Assembly: GCA_017990865.1 (NCBI GenBank)
Contig: JAGNNB010000080.1
Location: forward strand, 1 to 9,914
Direction: 5' to 3'
DNA: 9,914 bases
Origin: Lysobacteraceae bacterium
Lineage (GTDB): Bacteria > Pseudomonadota > Gammaproteobacteria > Xanthomonadales > Xanthomonadaceae
Part shown: in pieces, positions 6,307 to 9,914 of the stretch
How the letters are laid out: the number at the start of each line of letters is the position of its first letter
Position numbering within the stretch: position 1 is the first letter of the stretch
The notes under the pieces: model-generated
The model's database searches: none
Seen by the model: only the letters and a program-made list of their open reading frames with translations
Told to the model about the DNA's origin: nothing
Made by a program: the position numbers and the translations under genes

Positions 6307-7370
6307 TGCGTCTTCGTCCGATTTTCGCGATAACGCCGCAGATAATCGGCCACGGCGGTTCGGTGTTCGGCGTAGGTCTTGGTGAACACGTGACGGCCGC
6401 TGCCGTCGCCCACCGCGACGAAGAACAGCGCATCGCCCGCCGCCGGATGCGCGGCGGCGCGGATCGCAGCGGCGCCGGCCATCGCGATCGGCGTCGGCGG
6501 CAGGCCGTCGCGGGTGTAGGTGTTGTAGGGCGTGTCGGTGTCCAAATCCTTGCGGCGAATATTGCCGTTGTAAGCACTGCCGATGCCGTAGATCACGGTG
6601 GGGTCGGTCTCCAGACGCATCGGCACTTTCAAGCGGCGCACGAACACGCCGGCGATCTGCGGGCGCTCGTCGGCGACACCGGTTTCCTTCTCCACGATCG
6701 ACGCGAGCGTGAGCAATTCGTAGGGCGTCTTCAGCGGTAAGTCTTGATCGCGGTCCTTCCAGGTTTCGGCGAGCGTGCGGTCGAGCGCGTCCGCGGCGCG
6801 CTTGAGCACGTCCAGATCGCTGTCGCCGCGGTTATAGAGATAGGTTTCGGGCAGGAAACGGCCTTCGGGGTGCTGCCCGCCGCGATCAAGCGCGCGCATC
6901 AGCGCGGCGTCGTCGAGTTGCGCGACCTCTTGCGCCAGCGGCTTGGCTTTCGCGAGCGCTGCGCGCAGTTCGCGGATGTTCCAGCCCTCGACGATCGTGA
7001 AGCGATAGCTGATTACTTTGCCGTCGCGCATGCGCTGAAGCAGCGTGCGCGGGCTCATGCCGGGTTCAAGCGCGTATTCGCCGACCTGCAGCTTGCCGGC
7101 GGCGCCCAGTTCGCGCGCCAAGCCGCGCCATTCCAGATCGCTGCCGCCCGCGCCCAGCGCGCGCAGCTTGCGCACCACCGTCGGCAGCGCGTCGCCCGGC
7201 GCGACCACCACCGTTTCGCCCGCGTCGATCCCGGCGATCGGCGCATCGGCGAACGCGCCGTAATGCCGGTATCCGACGACGGCGGCGACCGCGAACAAGA
7301 CGACGGCAGCAAGCAAGCCCCACAACAACAGGCGGAACAAGGAATTGGAGCGTTTGCGGGGTGGACTCAC
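6303..7370 (-). CDS. mltG: Endolytic murein transglycosylase MltG
   Basis: An inner-membrane lytic transglycosylase that cuts nascent peptidoglycan strands and is thought to act as a glycan-chain terminator. The 355-residue protein has a short basic N-terminus (PPRKR), one transmembrane helix at about 11-33 and a periplasmic domain. A LysM-like subdomain covers roughly 52-120, and the YceG catalytic domain follows. The catalytic glutamate is E227 in ASIVEKET, equivalent to E218 of E. coli. Other family hallmarks are EGRFLPETY (169-177), MRLETDPTVIYG (251-262), YNTYTRDGLPPTPI (282-295) and AAAHPA. The GTG start at 7370 is supported by GAGG 7 nt upstream and by the membrane anchor directly after it. 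It follows pabC by 30 nt and overlaps tmk by 4 nt. The pabC-mltG-tmk order is conserved in many gammaproteobacteria. Confidence 0.95.
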   Translation of the reverse strand: MSPPRKRSNSLFRLLLWGLLAAVVLFAVAAVVGYRHYGAFADAPIAGIDAGETVVVAPGDALPTVVRKLRALGAGGSDLEWRGLARELGAAGKLQVGEYALEPGMSPRTLLQRMRDGKVISYRFTIVEGWNIRELRAALAKAKPLAQEVAQLDDAALMRALDRGGQHPEGRFLPETYLYNRGDSDLDVLKRAADALDRTLAETWKDRDQDLPLKTPYELLTLASIVEKETGVADERPQIAGVFVRRLKVPMRLETDPTVIYGIGSAYNGNIRRKDLDTDTPYNTYTRDGLPPTPIAMAGAAAIRAAAHPAAGDALFFVAVGDGSGRHVFTKTYAEHRTAVADYLRRYRENRTKTQ

Positions 7371-7377
7371 GGACGAT

Positions 7378-7381
7378 CCTC
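7378..7381 (-). promoter_or_regulatory. Ribosome-binding site fixing the GTG start of mltG
   Basis: GAGG on the minus strand, 7 nt before GTG at 7370. It decides the start, since no ATG lies nearby before the membrane helix. Confidence 0.7.
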
Positions 7382-7400
7382 GGGATTCACGGCACTACGG

Positions 7401-8327
7401 TCATTGTGCATTGTCGTCATTGTCGACGTTCGCGTCGTTCGGCGCCTCCGCCATCGGCGCATCGGCGAAAGCCGGGTGCGCGGCGGCGAGACGGCGGATG
7501 GCCTCGTTCGCGGCCGGGTGCCGCGACGGCCAACGCGCATCGCCCAAACGCGCGACCGGCAGGATACCGCGCACCGCATTGCACAGGACCAGCGCGTCGG
7601 CGGATTCGACCGCTTCGACGCTCAAATCGACTTCGCGCGCGTCCAAGGCCTCCATCGCCCACGCCCGGCAGACCCCGGCGATACCGCAGCGTTCGACCGA
7701 TGGCGTCAGCCAGCCGCCGTCGCGGTGGACGAACAGATTGGCCGATGTGGCGGCAACCGCGCGGCCGTCGGCATCGCGCATCAAGCCGTCGTCGCAGGCG
7801 GCTTCGTCGACGTCGAGTCGCGCCCATTCGGCGCGGGCAAGCACTTGTTCGAGCCGATTGCAGTGTTTGATCCCGGCCAGGAGCGGCTGCGCTGCCAAGC
7901 GGGTCTCGCACCAGCGCAGCCGCAGGCCGCGCGCGAGCGGCATCGGCGCGGGATGCGCGGAGAGCAACCACAGCGGCGGCGCCGCGGGATCGGGCGCATA
8001 ACCGCGGGCGCCGGTGCCGCGCAGCAGCATCCATTTCACGACGGCGTCGGGCGCTTCGCGAAGCAGTGCATCGCACTCGGCTTCGACGCGGGCGCGCGAC
8101 GGCGGCGGAATGCCCAAACGCTCGGCGCCGCGCGCCGCGCGCGCCCAATGCGCGGGCCACCAATGAATCGTGCCGCGATGCGCGCGCATGGTCTCGAACA
8201 CGCCATCGCCGTACGCGAGCCCTCGACTGCGCGCCAACACGCCGGCGACGCGCTCCGATGCCAGCGCTTCGTCGCCGACGAACACGCGCGCGGCGTGCTC
8301 GACGTCGGCCGTCTGCGGCATCGTCAC
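7401..8327 (-). CDS. pabC: Aminodeoxychorismate lyase, PLP fold type IV
   Basis: Converts 4-amino-4-deoxychorismate to p-aminobenzoate and pyruvate for folate synthesis. The 308-residue protein shows the fold-IV pattern: SRGLAYGDGVFETMR (34-48), the WMLLRGTGARGY strand (99-110), the PLP lysine K154 in LLAGIKHCNRLEQVLAR (149-165), the SANLF motif (195-199) and GIAGVCR near 219-225. The Glu that usually lies five residues before the Asn of that motif and contacts the pyridine nitrogen of PLP is Ala192 here. The C-terminus (from about 285) is an acidic, Ala/Asn/Asp-rich tail with no recognisable role. The GTG start overlaps the pabB stop by 4 nt (GTGA) and has GAGGT 6 nt upstream; an ATG at 8321 is a poorer alternative. 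The adjacent pabB supports the lyase assignment over branched-chain or D-amino acid transaminases of the same fold. Confidence 0.9.
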   Translation of the reverse strand: MTMPQTADVEHAARVFVGDEALASERVAGVLARSRGLAYGDGVFETMRAHRGTIHWWPAHWARAARGAERLGIPPPSRARVEAECDALLREAPDAVVKWMLLRGTGARGYAPDPAAPPLWLLSAHPAPMPLARGLRLRWCETRLAAQPLLAGIKHCNRLEQVLARAEWARLDVDEAACDDGLMRDADGRAVAATSANLFVHRDGGWLTPSVERCGIAGVCRAWAMEALDAREVDLSVEAVESADALVLCNAVRGILPVARLGDARWPSRHPAANEAIRRLAAAHPAFADAPMAEAPNDANVDNDDNAQ

Positions 8328-9769
8328 GATGCGACCTCATGCGATGCGGCTTCGAACGAGGCGTGACCGAGCGCTTGCAACAAACCGCGGGCTTTGGCGC
8401 GGGTTTCGTCCAGTTCGCGCTGCGGATCGGAATCGGCGACGATCCCTGCGCCGGTGCGGAAGCGCAACACCGCGCGCCCGCCTTCGGTCGCTTGTATTTC
8501 GACGCTGCGAATCAGGATATTCAGATCCAGATCGCCGTCGCGGTTCAACCATCCCATGGCGCCGGTGTAGGCGCCGCGGCCGACGCCTTCGAGCTCGGCG
8601 ATGATCTGCATGCAGCGCACTTTCGGGCAGCCGGTGATGGTGCCGCCCGGAAACACCGCGCGAATCGCTTCGCCCGGCGAGATGTCTTCGCGCAAACGTC
8701 CGCGCACGTTGCTGACGATGTGATGCACGTGCGAATAACTCTCGACCGTCATCAATTCATCCACTTCGACGCTGCCCGGCGCGCACACGCGGCCGAGATC
8801 GTTGCGTTCCAGATCGATCAGCATCACGTGTTCGGCGCGCTCTTTCGGATGGCCGACGAGTTCGCGGATGCGTGCGGCATCGTCGTCGCCGACGAAACGC
8901 GGGCGCGTACCGGCGATCGGCCGGGTTTCGATGATCTCGCCGCGCACGGACACCAAACGCTCGGGCGAGGAGCTGGCGATCGCCCAACGCCCGCCCGCGG
9001 AATCCCCGGCGAACAAGCCCGCGAACGGCGCTGGACTCGCATCGCGCAGCCGTGCGTACAGCGCTTCGGGTGCGTAGGTTTCGCAACGCGCGCGCCAGGC
9101 CCGCGACAAATTGACCTGGAAGACGTCGCCCGCTGCCAGGTAGTCGAGAATGCGCTTCACGCCGTCGACAAAACGCGTCGGCTCGTCGTCTTGAAGCGAT
9201 GCGGGCGGCGACCATGCGCTCGAAGCGGAATCGGCAGAAGCGTCATCGGCATCGGATGCGCACTCGGCGATATCGCGCAGCACTTCGTCGAGAATATCTT
9301 CGTAACCCGATTCCGCGACGACCGTGCATTCACCGCTGGCGTGGTCGCGCAATACCGCCGCTGGGCAACGCAGCGCCAAGGCGACCGGCAATGCGCCTTC
9401 GGCGCGCGGCAAGCGCAGCACGGGCTCGACCTGCGCCGCCAATTCGTAGCCGAGAAACAACGCCCAACCGCCTCGGAACGGCCAACGCGGCTCTTCGCGC
9501 GGCAGGCGAAGCCGTCGCCACCAGTCGTCGAGCGACGACAGGAAATCGTCGCCGTTCGCTGGATACCCGTGCTCGTCCAGCAGCGTGCCGTCCTGCTCCA
9601 AGCGCAGGGCCTCGCCGTCGGCGATCAACAACATGTCCCAACGCCCGAGCGTGTGCCCGGCGGTCAGCGACGAGGACGTGGATTGCAACAACATCGGATA
9701 GCGCGCGGGCGCGAGCCGATGCAAGCGCAGCAGGTCGCAACCCGCAGGCAAGGCACGAGAGACGATCAT
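8324..9769 (-). CDS. pabB: Aminodeoxychorismate synthase component I, PIAGT subclass
   Basis: Aminates chorismate to 4-amino-4-deoxychorismate, using ammonia from a PabA glutaminase. The 481-residue protein has the anthranilate synthase I-type N-terminal domain (about 20-150) and the chorismate-binding domain (about 195-470). Key motifs are DVFQVNLSR (215-223), SSPERL (267-272), ETRPIAGTRPR (281-291), MLIDLERNDLGRV (316-328), SHVHHIVSNV (346-355), FPGGTITGCPK (373-383) and GIVADSDPQRE (442-452). The active-site motif is PIAGT, as in TrpE, not the PIKGT with nucleophilic Lys of E. coli PabB. PIAGT PabB enzymes are known from Stenotrophomonas maltophilia, and the overlap with pabC argues against TrpE. 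Residues 166-196 form a low-complexity Asp/Ser/Ala linker between the domains. The ATG at 9769 was chosen because fabF ends 25 nt upstream; an open frame continues into fabF but is not protein-like. No strong ribosome-binding site is visible. PabA is not in the window. Confidence 0.92.
   Translation of the reverse strand: MIVSRALPAGCDLLRLHRLAPARYPMLLQSTSSSLTAGHTLGRWDMLLIADGEALRLEQDGTLLDEHGYPANGDDFLSSLDDWWRRLRLPREEPRWPFRGGWALFLGYELAAQVEPVLRLPRAEGALPVALALRCPAAVLRDHASGECTVVAESGYEDILDEVLRDIAECASDADDASADSASSAWSPPASLQDDEPTRFVDGVKRILDYLAAGDVFQVNLSRAWRARCETYAPEALYARLRDASPAPFAGLFAGDSAGGRWAIASSSPERLVSVRGEIIETRPIAGTRPRFVGDDDAARIRELVGHPKERAEHVMLIDLERNDLGRVCAPGSVEVDELMTVESYSHVHHIVSNVRGRLREDISPGEAIRAVFPGGTITGCPKVRCMQIIAELEGVGRGAYTGAMGWLNRDGDLDLNILIRSVEIQATEGGRAVLRFRTGAGIVADSDPQRELDETRAKARGLLQALGHASFEAASHEVAS
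8334..8338 (-). promoter_or_regulatory. Ribosome-binding site fixing the GTG start of pabC
   Basis: GAGGT on the minus strand, inside the end of pabB, 6 nt before GTG at 8327 and 12 nt before the alternative ATG at 8321. The spacing favours GTG. Confidence 0.65.
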
Positions 9770-9794
9770 CGCGGCGCTCGTGCGTGCGGCGCGA

Positions 9795-9914
9795 TCAGAT
9801 GCGACGGAACACGAGCGACGCGTTCGTGCCGCCGAAACCGAAGCCGTTGGAGACCGCGACATCGATCCTCGCGTCGCGCGCGACGTTCGGCACGTAGTCC
9901 AGATCGCAGCCTTC
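9795..9914 (-). CDS. fabF: 3-oxoacyl-[ACP] synthase II, C-terminal fragment at window edge
   Basis: Only the last 39 residues are inside the window. They read CDLDYVPN, then a variable stretch, then [21 protein letters not shown], which is the conserved C-terminus of the FabF/FabB condensing enzymes. The GFGG loop is the gating loop at the active site. The CDLDYVPN and FGFGGTN forms fit FabF best. FabF elongates acyl-ACP in fatty-acid synthesis. The gene lies 25 nt upstream of pabB in the same direction, matching the fabF-pab-mltG-tmk-holB-pilZ order of related bacteria. The N-terminus and catalytic Cys-His-His lie outside the window. Confidence 0.93.
   Translation of the reverse strand, partial: EGCDLDYVPNVARDARIDVAVSNGFGFGGTNASLVFRRI

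Larger units (their letters stand above)
4161..9914 (-). other. Probable operon fabF-pabB-pabC-mltG-tmk-holB-pilZ
   Basis: All seven genes run in one direction. pabB/pabC and mltG/tmk overlap as GTGA; tmk/holB and holB/pilZ overlap as ATGA. pabC/mltG are 30 nt apart and fabF/pabB 25 nt. No intrinsic terminator is visible inside the block. The same order is known in Pseudomonas (without pabB in place) and in xanthomonads. The main promoter must lie to the right of the window. Confidence 0.8.

Noticed and set aside
5579..6577. N-terminal extension of the holB reading frame through tmk into mltG (684 codons in all)
   Set aside because: The extension lies over tmk and is Arg-rich with no similarity to clamp-loader proteins; the ATG at 5578 with GGAG fits HolB.
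6744..8366. A 540-codon plus-strand open frame antisense to mltG and pabC
   Set aside because: No recognisable domain and a composition typical of antisense frames; the minus-strand genes have intact catalytic residues, ribosome-binding sites and overlapping junctions.
8324..9769. Anthranilate synthase component I (TrpE) instead of PabB
   Set aside because: The PIAGT motif alone suggests TrpE, but a PIAGT PabB class is known in this bacterial group and the gene overlaps pabC; no trpG or other trp gene is near.
9770..9862. Longer pabB start at 9862 inside fabF
   Set aside because: It would add 31 Ser/Arg/Ala-rich residues encoded over the fabF C-terminus; ATG 9769 gives a normal-length PabB.
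1..9914. tRNA or rRNA genes, CRISPR arrays, insertion sequences, phage genes
   Set aside because: No cloverleaf or rRNA signature, no regularly spaced repeats, no transposase or phage-type protein was found on either strand by eye.

Overview
The window is high-GC DNA from a gammaproteobacterium, most likely of the Xanthomonadaceae/Lysobacteraceae (Xanthomonas, Stenotrophomonas, Lysobacter, Luteimonas and relatives). The grounds are the gene order fabF-pabB-pabC-mltG-tmk-holB-pilZ, a PilZ protein ending in SDKPTHTM as in xanthomonads, a PabB with the PIAGT motif known from Stenotrophomonas, and an XVIPCD protein (the recognition domain of the Xanthomonadales type IV secretion system). Genus cannot be fixed from the sequence.

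Left part (1-956): an RpoE-type ECF sigma factor on the minus strand, cut by the left edge, preceded by a good sigma-E-like promoter that suggests autoregulation. A non-coding divergent spacer of about 410 bp separates it from the next gene.

Middle (957-4017): a 689-codon bifunctional enoyl-CoA hydratase / 3-hydroxyacyl-CoA dehydrogenase on the plus strand. It is followed by a 77-codon orphan gene of unknown function, strikingly AT-rich (44 % GC by hand count), and immediately by a sequence resembling an integron attC site. Together these look like a lone relic gene cassette. A strong symmetric terminator then separates this segment from a minus-strand gene for a stand-alone XVIPCD protein with a glutamine-rich tail.

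Right part (4161-9914): a tightly packed minus-strand cluster, read right to left: fabF (only the C-terminus), pabB, pabC, mltG, tmk, holB, pilZ. Four junctions are 4-nt ATGA/GTGA overlaps, so translational coupling is likely. The cluster combines fatty-acid elongation (FabF), p-aminobenzoate synthesis for folate (PabB, PabC), cell-wall glycan termination (MltG), dTTP supply (Tmk), the replicative clamp loader (HolB) and type IV pilus control (PilZ). PabB and PabC each depart from the textbook active site: PIAGT instead of PIKGT in PabB, and Ala where fold-IV PLP enzymes normally keep a Glu in PabC.

Most of the window is conserved housekeeping DNA. The accessory-looking part is about 3050-4160: the cassette-like orphan and the XVIPCD gene.
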